From Shimia sagamensis (GTDB lineage: Bacteria; Pseudomonadota; Alphaproteobacteria; Rhodobacterales; Rhodobacteraceae), in assembly GCF_900182745.1 (NCBI RefSeq), contig NZ_FXTY01000007.1, positions 1 through 64,000 of the forward strand: DNA of 64,000 nucleotides. Direction: 5' to 3'. How positions within the stretch are numbered: position 1 is the first letter of the stretch; each line of letters begins with the position of its first letter. Below the pieces are notes generated by a model, which was not told the origin of the DNA, did not search any database, and saw only the letters and a list, made by a program, of their open reading frames with translations. Made by a program: the position numbers and the translations under genes. Positions 9,681-20,077 of the stretch are shown piece by piece.

Positions 9681-10903
9681 CAGCTCCTGTTTTGGTGGTT
9701 GATGATGACCCCATCGTGCGCGAAGCCCTGACCCAGACGCTGGAACTCGAAGAGTTTCCGGTGATCTCCGCCGGGTCTTTTGTCGAGGCCAAAGACCACA
9801 TCACTGCGACCTTTGCGGGCGTGATCCTCTCAGACATGCGCATGCCTGGACGTGACGGCTTCCATCTCTTGCAATTCACCCGCGACACCGACGCGGAACT
9901 GCCGGTGATCCTGTTGACCGGCGAAGGTGACATCCCCATGGCTGTGCGCGCAATGACGCAGGGGGCGTTTGGGTTCTTGGAAAAACCCTGCGCCCCGGCT
10001 GAACTCATCGCTGTGATTGACCGCGCCCAAAAAGCCCGCGCCATGGCTTTGGAAAACCGCCACCTCAAGGCCCAGCTGGAAACCGGCGATGCCGCCGCCC
10101 GCATCCTTTATGGCACCTCACCACAGGCCGAAGCCCTGCGCCACCGCGCACGATCAGTCGCGCGTATCAACGCCGAAGTTCTGATCTCCGGCCCGCCCGG
10201 CGCGGGCATCTCCAAAGTCGCCGAAGTTATCCACCTCTGCGGCGCCCATCCCGAGGGTCCCTTTGCCAAACACACTGCTGCTGGCATGGATCCAACAGCC
10301 TTTGCCACTTTCATTGAAGAAACCCAGGGTGGCAGCCTGTTCCTAGACGAAGTACAATCCATGCCGATGCAGACGCAATTTGCGCTGCTCACCCTGTTGG
10401 AAACCGGCGAACACCCACGCCTGATCTTTGGCAGCGCCGCACCGCTGGATGATGCGGTGCAATCCGGAGCTCTTCATGCCGATCTCTATTACCGGCTCGA
10501 AGCGCTACAGGTCCGCATCCCAGCCCTGTCTGAGCGCCCCGAAGACATCCCCGTACTGTTCCGTCACTACGTCGCCCAGGCCGCGGAACAAGCAGGCGTT
10601 GACGCGCCCGAGATCACCTCAGATGTGATTTCATCTCTGTTGGCACAAGACTGGCCCGGCAACGCCCGCGCCCTGATGAGCGCCGCCATGCGATTTACCC
10701 TAGGCCTGCCGGGAGAAGAGACCCAGACCGCTGGCCTCGGCCTTGCCGACCAAATGGCGCAGGTGGAGCGTTCTCTTCTTGCGGAAGCCTTGCGCAAACA
10801 CCAAGGTCGGGCCGCGGCCGCGGCTGAGGCCATGAAGCTGCCGCGCAAAACCATGTATGACAAATTGGCCAAATACGGCCTCAAGCCCGAAAGCTTCCGA
10901 TGA
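9677..10903 (+). CDS. DctD-like response regulator with degenerate sigma54-activator domain
   Basis: Response regulator of 408 residues: receiver about 5-118 with phospho-Asp in VILSDMRMPGRDG, an AAA+ remnant about 140-350, and a Fis-type helix-turn-helix at the C-terminus (RAAAAAEAMKLPRKTMYDKL). It is clearly DctD-related, but the Walker A lysine is lost (GPPGAGISKVA instead of GETGSGKE) and the segment that should carry GAFTGA is deleted: PFAKHTAAGMDPTAF runs almost directly into GGSLFLDEVQ. One arginine of the FRxDLYYRL finger is also changed (LHADLYYRL). It therefore probably binds DNA but does not drive sigma54 polymerase. ATGA overlaps on both sides couple it to kinase and transporter. 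Start supported by GAGGAGAG. Confidence 0.87.
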   Translation: MTAPVLVVDDDPIVREALTQTLELEEFPVISAGSFVEAKDHITATFAGVILSDMRMPGRDGFHLLQFTRDTDAELPVILLTGEGDIPMAVRAMTQGAFGFLEKPCAPAELIAVIDRAQKARAMALENRHLKAQLETGDAAARILYGTSPQAEALRHRARSVARINAEVLISGPPGAGISKVAEVIHLCGAHPEGPFAKHTAAGMDPTAFATFIEETQGGSLFLDEVQSMPMQTQFALLTLLETGEHPRLIFGSAAPLDDAVQSGALHADLYYRLEALQVRIPALSERPEDIPVLFRHYVAQAAEQAGVDAPEITSDVISSLLAQDWPGNARALMSAAMRFTLGLPGEETQTAGLGLADQMAQVERSLLAEALRKHQGRAAAAAEAMKLPRKTMYDKLAKYGLKPESFR

Positions 10904-12066
10904 CCGCAACCACCAGTCCCGCGCCGGAAACATTGTCTCGTCGCGCCGGTTGGCTTGCCATTGCCGCCATGTTTGCCATCAACGGATCGATCTTTGGCCT
11001 CTGGGCCAGCCGCATCCCCGCCTTCAAAGCCACGCATGATCTCAACCACGCGGAACTCGGCGGGTTACTGCTCCTGCTCGCAGCTGGCGCCATCTGCGCC
11101 TTCCCGCTGGCCGGACGTCTTGCGGACCACTTTGGCGCCGCCCGCGTAACCAAAGCTTTTGTCTTTGCCAATTTGATCTTCGTGTTAGCGCTCGCACTCA
11201 CACCCAACGTCTGGCTGCTTGGCGCTGCCCTGTTCCTGTTTGGCGCAGCCCACGGCGGCATGGATGTGACCATGAACGCCTGGGGCGCAGAAGTTGAACG
11301 CTGGGCCAAGCGCCCACAGATGTCGTCTTATCACGCCATGTGGAGCCTCGGTGCAGGCATTGGCGCCGCCTCAGGCTTTGCCGCCATCAGCCTCAATGCC
11401 GCGCCCCTAACGCATTATGTCATCGTCGGTATCCCCTTGACCGCGCTGCTGTTCTGGCTCGGTAACATCCCCTGGACCTCTCCGCTCAACCGCGACAGCA
11501 AAGCGCCCATTTTTTCAATCCCCAAAGGTCAGCTGGCGCTGGTGGGTCTGCTCGCATTGGGCGCCTCCATGGGCGAAGGCGCCATGGCAGACTGGAGCGC
11601 GGTCTATCTGGTCGACATTGGCGGCGCGCCGGAAAACTGGGCGGCGATGGGCTATGCGATCTTTTCCGTGACCATGGTGATCATGCGCCTTTTGGGCGAT
11701 TGGATCACCCATCACACCTCGCCTCAACTGGCCGCCCGCGGCAGTGGCCTTGTCGCAGCTTGCGGCGCCGCCCTCACCGTGCTGTTCCCAGTGCCGCCCG
11801 TGATGCTGGTGGGCTTTGTGATGATGGGCATCGGCTACGCCCTAATCTTTCCCCTCGCCTTCAGCCGCGCCGCCAATGACCCACACCAAAGCCCGGGCAA
11901 AGCCCTCGCCGGCACCGCCACATTTGGCTACGGCGGCATGTTACTTGGCCCACCACTGATTGGGTTTATCGCCAACGCCACGTCGTTGCGCGTGTCGTTT
12001 GGGGTGTTGGCTGTGCTGGCGCTGATGATTGCGGTGTTGAGTGGCGCGTTGCGGCGGGACGAATAG
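10900..12066 (+). CDS. MFS transporter
   Basis: Major facilitator protein of 388 residues with about 12 hydrophobic segments, resembling the YbjJ/FucP-like single-domain carriers. N-terminal AGWLAIAAMFAINGSIFGLWASRIPA and the loop GRLADHFGAARVTKA between helices 2 and 3 are typical. Inner membrane; substrate not recognisable. It overlaps the regulator by ATGA and is probably the target or client of the two-component pair. Its last about 65 codons are duplicated, with decay, at 13777-13980. Confidence 0.85.
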   Translation: MTATTSPAPETLSRRAGWLAIAAMFAINGSIFGLWASRIPAFKATHDLNHAELGGLLLLLAAGAICAFPLAGRLADHFGAARVTKAFVFANLIFVLALALTPNVWLLGAALFLFGAAHGGMDVTMNAWGAEVERWAKRPQMSSYHAMWSLGAGIGAASGFAAISLNAAPLTHYVIVGIPLTALLFWLGNIPWTSPLNRDSKAPIFSIPKGQLALVGLLALGASMGEGAMADWSAVYLVDIGGAPENWAAMGYAIFSVTMVIMRLLGDWITHHTSPQLAARGSGLVAACGAALTVLFPVPPVMLVGFVMMGIGYALIFPLAFSRAANDPHQSPGKALAGTATFGYGGMLLGPPLIGFIANATSLRVSFGVLAVLALMIAVLSGALRRDE

Positions 12067-12089
12067 CGGTTCCGCCTTTCAGCGTGTAA

Positions 12090-12116
12090 AAGGGGCCTGC
12101 AAATCAGGCCCCAAGC
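12090..12116. terminator. Bidirectional terminator between MFS and phenol-lyase genes
   Basis: Perfect 8-bp stem GGGGCCTG / CAGGCCCC with a 5-base loop between convergent stops. It is flanked by AAAA on the left, giving a T-run on the minus strand, and a GCGCGTTTTT tract on the right. Confidence 0.75.
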
Positions 12117-12132
12117 GCGTTTTTCAATCTGT

Positions 12133-13536
<1,404 letters not shown>

Positions 13537-13776
13537 TCAAACGACACATAAGTGAGTTTTCACGCGGAGCCTTTGAGAGGTGCGCCACGGAAAACCCGTG
13601 GCATTTCATCCCTCCACCAGACAAGAGCGCCTGATCAAAGTGGCCAAGAATGAGCGTATCGCCGCTCTTGCAAAAAACAAGCACGATTGCGCTTCAAAAC
13701 GCGCCTGCGACGATTCTGCACACTTTTGCTTTGGGAGAACCTTTGGTTCAGCTTGTCCGCTGGAAAGCGCTGGTTG

Positions 13777-13980
13777 CTTTCCCGTCAACTTCATCAGCGC
13801 CGCTAACGAACCGCACAAAAGCCCGGGCAAGCCCTCGCGGGCACAGCCACCCTCGGCTACGGCGGCATGTTGCTGGGGCCACCCCTGATTAGCTTCATCG
13901 GCAACGCGACGTCGCTCAGGGTGTCGTTTGGAGTGCTTGCGGTGTGTGCGTTGATGATTGCGGTGTTATGTGGGCGTTGA
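13777..13980 (+). pseudogene. Frameshifted duplicate of the MFS transporter 3' end
   Basis: This stretch repeats the last about 65 codons of the MFS gene (about 11848-12066) in the same orientation. It reads FPVNFISAANEPHKSPGK against FPLAFSRAANDPHQSPGK. After losing one base near 13841 it continues in a new frame as LAGTATLGYGGMLLGPP, then SLRVSFGVLAVCALMIAVL and a stop. There is no start or upstream portion of the transporter. The rest of the 488-base gap between 13521 and 14010 holds no gene I can recognise; 13522-13776 must contain the phenol-lyase promoter. Confidence 0.85.
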
Positions 13981-14009
13981 TGGGGGAGTAACAATCACCG
14001 CCACCTTCC

Positions 14010-15917
14010 TCATTCTGGTTGTAAGGGAGAGTACCAGATTGGAGACGTATAGGCGCGCTCTTGATGACTGTCCTCTATCCAATCCGGAACAACCGCGCCG
14101 AACACCAATCGATCGTAGGTTGTCCACCGAGGCGTCGGAATTTCAATTACCCGCACATAATAGAATGCACTTTGGTCTTGGGAGAACTCTACATCACGCC
14201 AGTAGCCCGCAAGCAAAGCCGCACCGATATCATTCCGCCATGTAGCGGTTTCCGGATCAACCGTGTTCCCCACTGGCGGTAATTTACCATCCTCACGCGG
14301 AACTCGATTGTCGGACCACGCGACGTCAAAGACGCGCTCCCGCAATGTACCGTTTGCTTCGCGCCAGCCTTTTACTACCTGCACCCGATCTAGATTAGCG
14401 CCGTCCGGATCACGCAGAGCTCGTATCATCACGGTCGGCACTCTATCTCCTGAACATGCGTCCAGGGTCCCACCCATTGGTACCCCGTGAGTATAGCCGT
14501 AGCTGTCAAAGTCGGACCTCACGAGATCACTTTCCTCAAATTCACACCCCGCAAAAACCCTTACGCGAATTCGCGTTCCTGTTGTCGCGTAAACCTCCTT
14601 GCGTTTGAGCGCATCCCAAATCGCTTCCCGCGTGTTTTCTCTGGCCCATACAGCAGCCAACCCCGCTGCAAGCCCATCGGCATGCAACAGGTCATCCGCT
14701 GAATCGTTTGGCGTAAAACGCCCCGTGATACGTTCTTCAAGCCTTATCGGATCCGCGGTTGGCTCGACCACAGCAACCTTTCCAAAGAAGTTATCTTCCT
14801 GCGCCGATGACAGTGCTGTGTGCGAGTCTGTAGATCCCAGAACGCCAAACTGGAATGGATTGACCCCAAGTGTCGCCTCATAGGCCATTCCGCGCTTCCA
14901 AGCCTCCCGCGCGTATTCTCGTGGCAGCATTTCAGGAGTTTTAGGCTCCGGCCCAAAGCTGCCTTTGTCCCATGTGCCGTAGTCCGCAAACTCGTCGTTC
15001 GGAGACAGCATCGGATGTGTCTCGCCATCCCCCTTAATCTGCGTGATCTCGTAAACCGGCTCCCATCTTGCTCGGCGCGCCGCATAATCCGCCCCGATCG
15101 GCTCTCCTTGGAGTGTCACATCGTCAAACATCAAGCCATTGGACAAGTTACCATTGTGTGGGATTGCCAAAACTTTGCCGCCGGTGTTTGTTTCATAGGC
15201 CTCCATCCAATCCCACAAAGCTTCCGGGTCTTCGGAATCGTAGGCACTGAAAGGCAGAACCTGGTCTGCGCGTTCTTTCCCATCTCGGAATATCACGTTG
15301 CGGTGCAGGTTGTTGCCATTTGGACCTGAGGTCCATTCGTAACCAATGAGTGCCGTGAACGCACCTGGGGCATTGTGGCGCTCCGCAGCTTCAGTGACCC
15401 GCGGCCACATAACATCCGCAAAAGCGACGTCACCCAGCGGATCCGTCACGATGTTTAGTCCGTCAGTCATCCAAGTGTCATACGACTTTTGCGCGGACTC
15501 CACCGTTCGCGGCGCGTAGATCTGGCTAATTTTCTGCCCCCAAGAGCTCTCTTTCAATAGGGGGCTGTCTTCTTCCAGGGCTATTGGCAACCCCAAGTTC
15601 TCGGCATGATCGGTCACCACGAGCCAATCTAGGGGACGCTGCAATCTCGCCGGAACGCCCATTGAAGACACCACCTTTTCCCCTTTGGCAAACCGATAGG
15701 CATCATTAGGTGTTAGCGTCGCGCCAACCAATCCCGCATCCGCAGAATAAGCTGTGTGAAGGTGCGTGTCGCCAAATAGGACTAAATTTGGGTAGTTGTC
15801 AGCCAGATACGGAGAGTATTTGGTCGATGGGTCCGGCGCAGAATTTGGGGCGTCCTGTCCATAGGCTGCTGAAATCACCAATCCAAAACAAACAAAGGGA
15901 ACAGTAACTCTCATCAA
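14010..15917 (-). CDS. Secreted DUF3604 (PHP-like) protein
   Basis: 635-residue DUF3604 protein. The N-terminus is a signal peptide (VTVPFVCFGLVISAAYG, cleavage near residue 20), so it is exported to the periplasm. PHP-type metal-binding signatures are visible: LFGDTHLHTAYSADA, then DAYRFAKGE, LDWLVVTDHAENLG, AIPHNGNLSNG and LGSTDSHTALSS. PHP proteins are metal-dependent phosphoesterases, but no reaction is established for DUF3604. It stands alone after the MFS remnant. Its codon choice looks less GC-biased than its neighbours by eye, consistent with recent acquisition; not computed. Confidence 0.82.
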   Translation of the reverse strand: MMRVTVPFVCFGLVISAAYGQDAPNSAPDPSTKYSPYLADNYPNLVLFGDTHLHTAYSADAGLVGATLTPNDAYRFAKGEKVVSSMGVPARLQRPLDWLVVTDHAENLGLPIALEEDSPLLKESSWGQKISQIYAPRTVESAQKSYDTWMTDGLNIVTDPLGDVAFADVMWPRVTEAAERHNAPGAFTALIGYEWTSGPNGNNLHRNVIFRDGKERADQVLPFSAYDSEDPEALWDWMEAYETNTGGKVLAIPHNGNLSNGLMFDDVTLQGEPIGADYAARRARWEPVYEITQIKGDGETHPMLSPNDEFADYGTWDKGSFGPEPKTPEMLPREYAREAWKRGMAYEATLGVNPFQFGVLGSTDSHTALSSAQEDNFFGKVAVVEPTADPIRLEERITGRFTPNDSADDLLHADGLAAGLAAVWARENTREAIWDALKRKEVYATTGTRIRVRVFAGCEFEESDLVRSDFDSYGYTHGVPMGGTLDACSGDRVPTVMIRALRDPDGANLDRVQVVKGWREANGTLRERVFDVAWSDNRVPREDGKLPPVGNTVDPETATWRNDIGAALLAGYWRDVEFSQDQSAFYYVRVIEIPTPRWTTYDRLVFGAVVPDWIEDSHQERAYTSPIWYSPLQPE

Positions 15918-16138
15918 ACGACTCCAAATGCATCAACCCAATCGCATTTGACCAAACACGAATTGGCGGGCGAAATTTCGCTTGGCTCTACAATGCAATA
16001 CTACGCCCAACTACCCAAGCTAGAAATACCCGTTAACCTCTCCCCACCAAAAAACGCACCTCCGCAAAACAGTCGTGATACCGACGTCATACCGACGTGA
16101 TTTTTGCCGCAAACAGCCCGTCGACCAAAGCTTATCGC

Positions 16139-16600
16139 TCAGAGCGGTAGCATGCTGGTGGATTTGATTTCTTCCATGGATAACAAGGCTGTCACGTTGT
16201 GCACCTTCACCTCCGAAATCAGAGCTTGATAAAAGGTGTCATAGGCGCGCGCGTTCTGCACCTGCACTTTCAGGATATAGTCTATGTCCCCCGCCAGCCG
16301 GTGCGCTTCCAAAACCTCAGGGCGTTCACGCAGGGCTTTCAGGAACTTCTGCTGCCAGTCCGCCTCATGCTCACTGGTGCGGATCAGAACAAAGAAACAA
16401 GCCTCAAAACCAAGCGCTTCTGCGTCAAGCAGCACCGTCTGCTGCCGGATCACCCCAGCCTCTTTTAATTTGCGAATGCGATTCCACACAGGTGTCTTGG
16501 AAGAGCCCACACGTTTGGCAATTTCATCCAAGGATTGCGCCGCATCACGTTGCAACTCCCCGAGAATTTTCTTATCCATATCGTCGATACGCAACGCCAT
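16139..16600 (-). CDS. Lrp/AsnC family transcriptional regulator
   Basis: 153-residue feast/famine regulator. The N-terminal helix-turn-helix (MDKKILGELQRDAAQSLDEIAKRV..SKTPVWNRIRKL) is followed by a RAM/AsnC ligand domain (VLEAHRLAGDIDYILKVQV). Start MALRIDDMD chosen because similarity begins there; the frame is open 20 codons further up. It is transcribed divergently from the DUF2849-cysI-cysH operon with a gap of about 140 bases, the usual place for a local regulator, so control of sulfur assimilation is a reasonable inference. The effector is unknown. Confidence 0.88.
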   Translation of the reverse strand: MALRIDDMDKKILGELQRDAAQSLDEIAKRVGSSKTPVWNRIRKLKEAGVIRQQTVLLDAEALGFEACFFVLIRTSEHEADWQQKFLKALRERPEVLEAHRLAGDIDYILKVQVQNARAYDTFYQALISEVKVHNVTALLSMEEIKSTSMLPL

Positions 16601-16741
16601 CCCATTTCCCCTGCCCTTTGTGGAACACTGGCGTATTTCCCCAAACACCCCAGAACACACGTTTCTATTTCCACCAGCATCTGGCGGTTAAGGGGAACAA
16701 TTTCCTATATTGCTTCTGAAGTCAAACCCCGGGAGAGCCTT

Positions 16742-17065
16742 ATGCCACGCGCATTCACACCCAAAGTCATCACCGCCAACGCCCTGATCGAAGGCGACGT
16801 GATTTATTTCACCAAAGACGACACTTGGACCCGTGATCTGGCCTGCGCCGAGTATCTCACGGATGAGGCCCACGCACAGCTGCGTTTGCTGGACGCGGAA
16901 CAGCAAGTGGATCTGGTGGTTGGCGCCTATCTGGCAGACACCACCGAGGGTGAAAATGGCCTGGAACCAACCCACTTTCGCGAAGAATTCCGACGCACTG
17001 GTCCGTCCAACTACTTCCACGGCAAACAAGCAGACAGCAAGCAACAGGATGGTCAGGCCGCCTGA
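16742..17065 (+). CDS. DUF2849 protein of the sulfite reductase operon
   Basis: Small soluble protein of 107 residues, starting MPRAFTPKVITANALIEGDV with GGGAGAG upstream. DUF2849 genes are regularly found immediately before the hemoprotein of sulfite reductase in alphaproteobacteria. The function is not established; a role in sulfite reductase activity or electron delivery is suggested only by that linkage. The next gene starts 35 bases downstream. No cysteines or catalytic motif are evident. Confidence 0.82.
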   Translation: MPRAFTPKVITANALIEGDVIYFTKDDTWTRDLACAEYLTDEAHAQLRLLDAEQQVDLVVGAYLADTTEGENGLEPTHFREEFRRTGPSNYFHGKQADSKQQDGQAA

Positions 17066-17100
17066 TCGGCCTCTCCTGCAGCAAACAAAAGGGTTCCCCC

Positions 17101-18768
17101 ATGTATCACTACAATGACTTTGACAAAGCCTTCCTGGCAGAGCGCAATCGTCAGTTCCGTGCACAGGTAGAACGCCGCGTCGCTGGCAATCTGACCGAAG
17201 AAGAATTCCGCCCGCTGCGCCTGATGAACGGCCTGTACCTGCAATTGCACGCCTACATGTTGCGCGTCGCTATCCCGTATGGGTCACTGAGTTCCGCACA
17301 GATGGACACGCTCGCGCTCCTCGCAGAGAAGTGGGACAAAGGTTACGGCCACTTCACCACGCGTCAGAATATCCAGTACAACTGGCCCAAGCTGACCGAC
17401 GTGCCGGACATGCTCGACGCGCTTGGCAAGGTTGGCATGCACGCCATCCAGACCTCCGGCAACACCATTCGCAACGTGACTGCGGATCACTTTGCCGGTG
17501 CGGCTGCTGACGAGTTGGAAGACCCGCGCCCCGTGGCTGAGCTGATCCGTCAGTGGTCCACAGACCACCCGGAATTCCAGTTCATGGGCCGCAAGTTCAA
17601 GATCGCCGTGAGCGCAGGGGCGCAGGACCGCGCCGTGCTGAAGGCACATGATTTGGCTGTGCGCATTGTGAAAAACGACGCGGGTGGGATTGGCTACCAA
17701 ATCCTTGTTGGCGGGGGCCTTGGCCGCACGCCAATGGTGGGTAAGATTCTCAATGACTTCCTGCCGCGCGAAGACCTGCTGCCGTATATCGAAAGCACTG
17801 TTTCGGTCTGGAACCAGATTGGCCGCCGTGACAACAAATACAAAGCCCGTATCAAGATCACCGTGCATGAAACCGGCCTTGAAGAGTTCCGCGCAAAGGT
17901 AGAAGAGCGCTACGAAAGCGTGCGCCCAACCTTCTCCGGCATTGATCAGGACCTGTTTGAGGACATCAAAGCCCACTTTGCACCTCCGGCATTCCGCAAC
18001 GCGCCCACTGTTGAGTTTGACAGTGCTTACGACGCCAACCCTCTGTTTCGCAGCTGGGTTGATACCAATCTGACAACGCACCGCGCGCCGGGGTATTCGG
18101 TTGTTACGGTTTCGCTGAAAAAGCACGGCGAAACTCCCGGCGATGCCACGGCCGATCAAATGCGCGCATTGGCTCAGATCGCCCGTGACTATGGCCATGA
18201 CGAGCTGCGCATCAGCCACGAGCAAAACGTGATCCTGCCACATGTGCACAAATCCGATTTGCCGGCGGTCTACGCAGCGTTGCGTGAGGCAGACTTGCAC
18301 ACCGCCAACATCGGCCTGATCAGCGACATCATCGCCTGCCCCGGCATGGACTACTGTGCTTTGGCTACCGCCCGTGCGATCCCGGTTGCCCAACAAATCG
18401 CGACTCGCTTTGACGAGCTGAAGCTGGAGCATGACATTGGCCATCTACAGATCAAAATCTCGGGCTGCATTAACGCCTGTGGCCACCACCACGTGGGCCA
18501 CATCGGCATTCTGGGTCTGGATCGCGCAGGCGTGGAAAACTACCAGATCACCCTTGGCGGAGATGCCACTTGGAACGCTGAAATCGGCCAGCGTGCGGGA
18601 CCAGGTTTTGCCTATGATGAGATTGTTCCAGCAATTGAGCGTCTTGTGAACGGGTACCTGGAGCTGCGCGAGGGACCGGAAGAAACCTTCCTGGTGGCTT
18701 ATCGTCGTCTTGGCCTCGCGCCATTCAAGGCACATCTCTATCCAGAGACTCAGGCCAATGCAGCATAA
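17101..18768 (+). CDS. cysI: Nitrite/sulfite reductase hemoprotein (assimilatory sulfite reductase)
   Basis: 555-residue siroheme/[4Fe-4S] enzyme reducing sulfite to sulfide in cysteine synthesis. Duplicated ferredoxin-like and siroheme domains are visible, and the cluster ligands appear as CPGMDYCALATARA and GCINACGHHHVGH near residues 415-465. The GYGHFTTRQNIQYNW motif is typical of the family. Length and context (followed by cysH and DUF934) favour sulfite over nitrite. No flavoprotein subunit (cysJ) is present, so reducing power probably comes from ferredoxin; a ferredoxin-NADP reductase gene lies at 20078. cysG, often first in this operon in relatives, is not here. Confidence 0.9.
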   Translation: MYHYNDFDKAFLAERNRQFRAQVERRVAGNLTEEEFRPLRLMNGLYLQLHAYMLRVAIPYGSLSSAQMDTLALLAEKWDKGYGHFTTRQNIQYNWPKLTDVPDMLDALGKVGMHAIQTSGNTIRNVTADHFAGAAADELEDPRPVAELIRQWSTDHPEFQFMGRKFKIAVSAGAQDRAVLKAHDLAVRIVKNDAGGIGYQILVGGGLGRTPMVGKILNDFLPREDLLPYIESTVSVWNQIGRRDNKYKARIKITVHETGLEEFRAKVEERYESVRPTFSGIDQDLFEDIKAHFAPPAFRNAPTVEFDSAYDANPLFRSWVDTNLTTHRAPGYSVVTVSLKKHGETPGDATADQMRALAQIARDYGHDELRISHEQNVILPHVHKSDLPAVYAALREADLHTANIGLISDIIACPGMDYCALATARAIPVAQQIATRFDELKLEHDIGHLQIKISGCINACGHHHVGHIGILGLDRAGVENYQITLGGDATWNAEIGQRAGPGFAYDEIVPAIERLVNGYLELREGPEETFLVAYRRLGLAPFKAHLYPETQANAA

Positions 18769-19555
18769 TGGTTTAAGCCCTTTGACCTCCCCTCTGACGT
18801 CGGCGATTGCGCCCACGTCAGAGCGCAAGGATCCATTGCAGGCCAAGGTGGACGTGCTCAACGCACGCTATCGGCATCACTCGGCGACTGCGGTCATGGA
18901 GGCCGCGCTGAAAGACCCACAGGCCGGCAAACTCGCCTTGGTGTCTTCGTTTGGCGCGGAGTCTGTTGTGCTTCTGCATATGGCCGCGGTTGTGGATCGC
19001 AGCATTCCGGTGATTTTTGTGGACACTGAAATGCTGTTCACGGAGACACTTGTGTATCAACAAGAGGTGGCGGAGCGCTTGCATCTGGACAATGTTCAGA
19101 TCATCCGAGCCAGCGAGGCCACGTTGGCGGCGGAAGACCCGGACGGCACCCTGCATCAGTTTGACACGGACGCCTGCTGTTCGCTGCGCAAAACGCGGCC
19201 TTTGCAAAAGGCTCTGCGCGGCTATGACGGCTGGATCACTGGAAGAAAACGCTTCCAATCCGGCACACGCGCCGCTTTGGACTTCTTTGAAGTCGAAGAC
19301 TTCACAGGCCGCATCAAAGTGAACCCGCTGGCCCATTGGGCGCCAGAAGACGTGCGGGCTTACATGGAAGAAAACCGCCTGCCACGCCACCCGCTTGTGG
19401 CACAGGGCTACCCTTCGATTGGCTGTGCGCCTTGCACATCCAAGGTTGCCGAAGGTGAAGACCCGCGCTCCGGTCGGTGGCGTGGTCAGGAAAAAGACGA
19501 ATGTGGCATCCATTTTGTGGACGGCAAAATGGTGCGAGCAGGAGAGAAAGTATGA
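18758..19555 (+). CDS. cysH: Phosphoadenylyl/adenylyl-sulfate reductase
   Basis: About 265 residues. It reduces activated sulfate (APS or PAPS) to sulfite with thioredoxin. The fold is a PP-loop (SSFGAESVVLLHM). The protein carries the iron-sulfur cysteines DACCSLRKT and IGCAPCTSK plus the catalytic C-terminal ECGIH, so it belongs to the [4Fe-4S] assimilatory type that generally uses APS, unlike the cluster-free enterobacterial CysH. The chosen start MQHNG overlaps the end of cysI by 11 bases; later starts cannot be excluded because the first about 25 residues are poorly conserved. The stop overlaps the next gene as ATGA. Confidence 0.9.
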   Translation: MQHNGLSPLTSPLTSAIAPTSERKDPLQAKVDVLNARYRHHSATAVMEAALKDPQAGKLALVSSFGAESVVLLHMAAVVDRSIPVIFVDTEMLFTETLVYQQEVAERLHLDNVQIIRASEATLAAEDPDGTLHQFDTDACCSLRKTRPLQKALRGYDGWITGRKRFQSGTRAALDFFEVEDFTGRIKVNPLAHWAPEDVRAYMEENRLPRHPLVAQGYPSIGCAPCTSKVAEGEDPRSGRWRGQEKDECGIHFVDGKMVRAGEKV

Positions 19556-19959
19556 CTGTGATTGTAACGGACAGTGGCTTCACCGCCGACAACTGGACTC
19601 TGGGTTTTGTGCCTCTGGACGAAGCGGCCAACGACGTCGCCGCTCTTGATGTGCCTTCTTCCGCCGATCCAGCGGAAGTCGCCGCGCAGTTGGCAGGCGT
19701 GGAGATGGTCCGCGTCGATTTCCCCAGCTTTGCGGATGGCCGTGGCTTCACCATTGCCCGCCAATTGCGATTGGCTGGATACAAAGGCCGCTTGCGGGCC
19801 AAGGGACACGTGATTTCCGACCAATACGCCATGGCACGCCGCTGTGGCTTTGACGAAGTAGAAATCTCTGATGAACTCGCCACACGCCAGCCAGAAAGCG
19901 AATGGAAGTTCCGCGCAGATTGGCAAGCCAACAATTACCAAGCGCGCATGCGCGGCTAA
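19552..19959 (+). CDS. DUF934 protein of the sulfate assimilation operon
   Basis: 135-residue DUF934 protein (often called CysX-like or 'oxidoreductase' in databases). The core reads FPSFADGRGFTIARQLR..GYKGRLRAKGHVISDQYAMARRCGFDEVEI, the usual signature. It overlaps cysH by ATGA and is cotranscribed. Its biochemical function is not known; constant linkage to cysI/cysH implies a role in sulfite formation or reduction. Start MTVIVTDS is fixed by the overlap and a GGAGAG site. Confidence 0.87.
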   Translation: MTVIVTDSGFTADNWTLGFVPLDEAANDVAALDVPSSADPAEVAAQLAGVEMVRVDFPSFADGRGFTIARQLRLAGYKGRLRAKGHVISDQYAMARRCGFDEVEISDELATRQPESEWKFRADWQANNYQARMRG

Positions 19960-20077
19960 CATATAATGAAAAAGCGATGCGAGCTTGCGTTATGTCAAAG
20001 CCGCATCGCTGCTATCCCTTCAAAACCTCTCCAGAGATGTTACATGAGGAGCGGGGCATTCCCGCCCAGTATTTGAT

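Noticed and set aside
17284..18444. Long open frame antisense to cysI
   Set aside because: It lies fully inside a well-conserved gene on the other strand and shows no family pattern; high-GC codon bias produces such frames.
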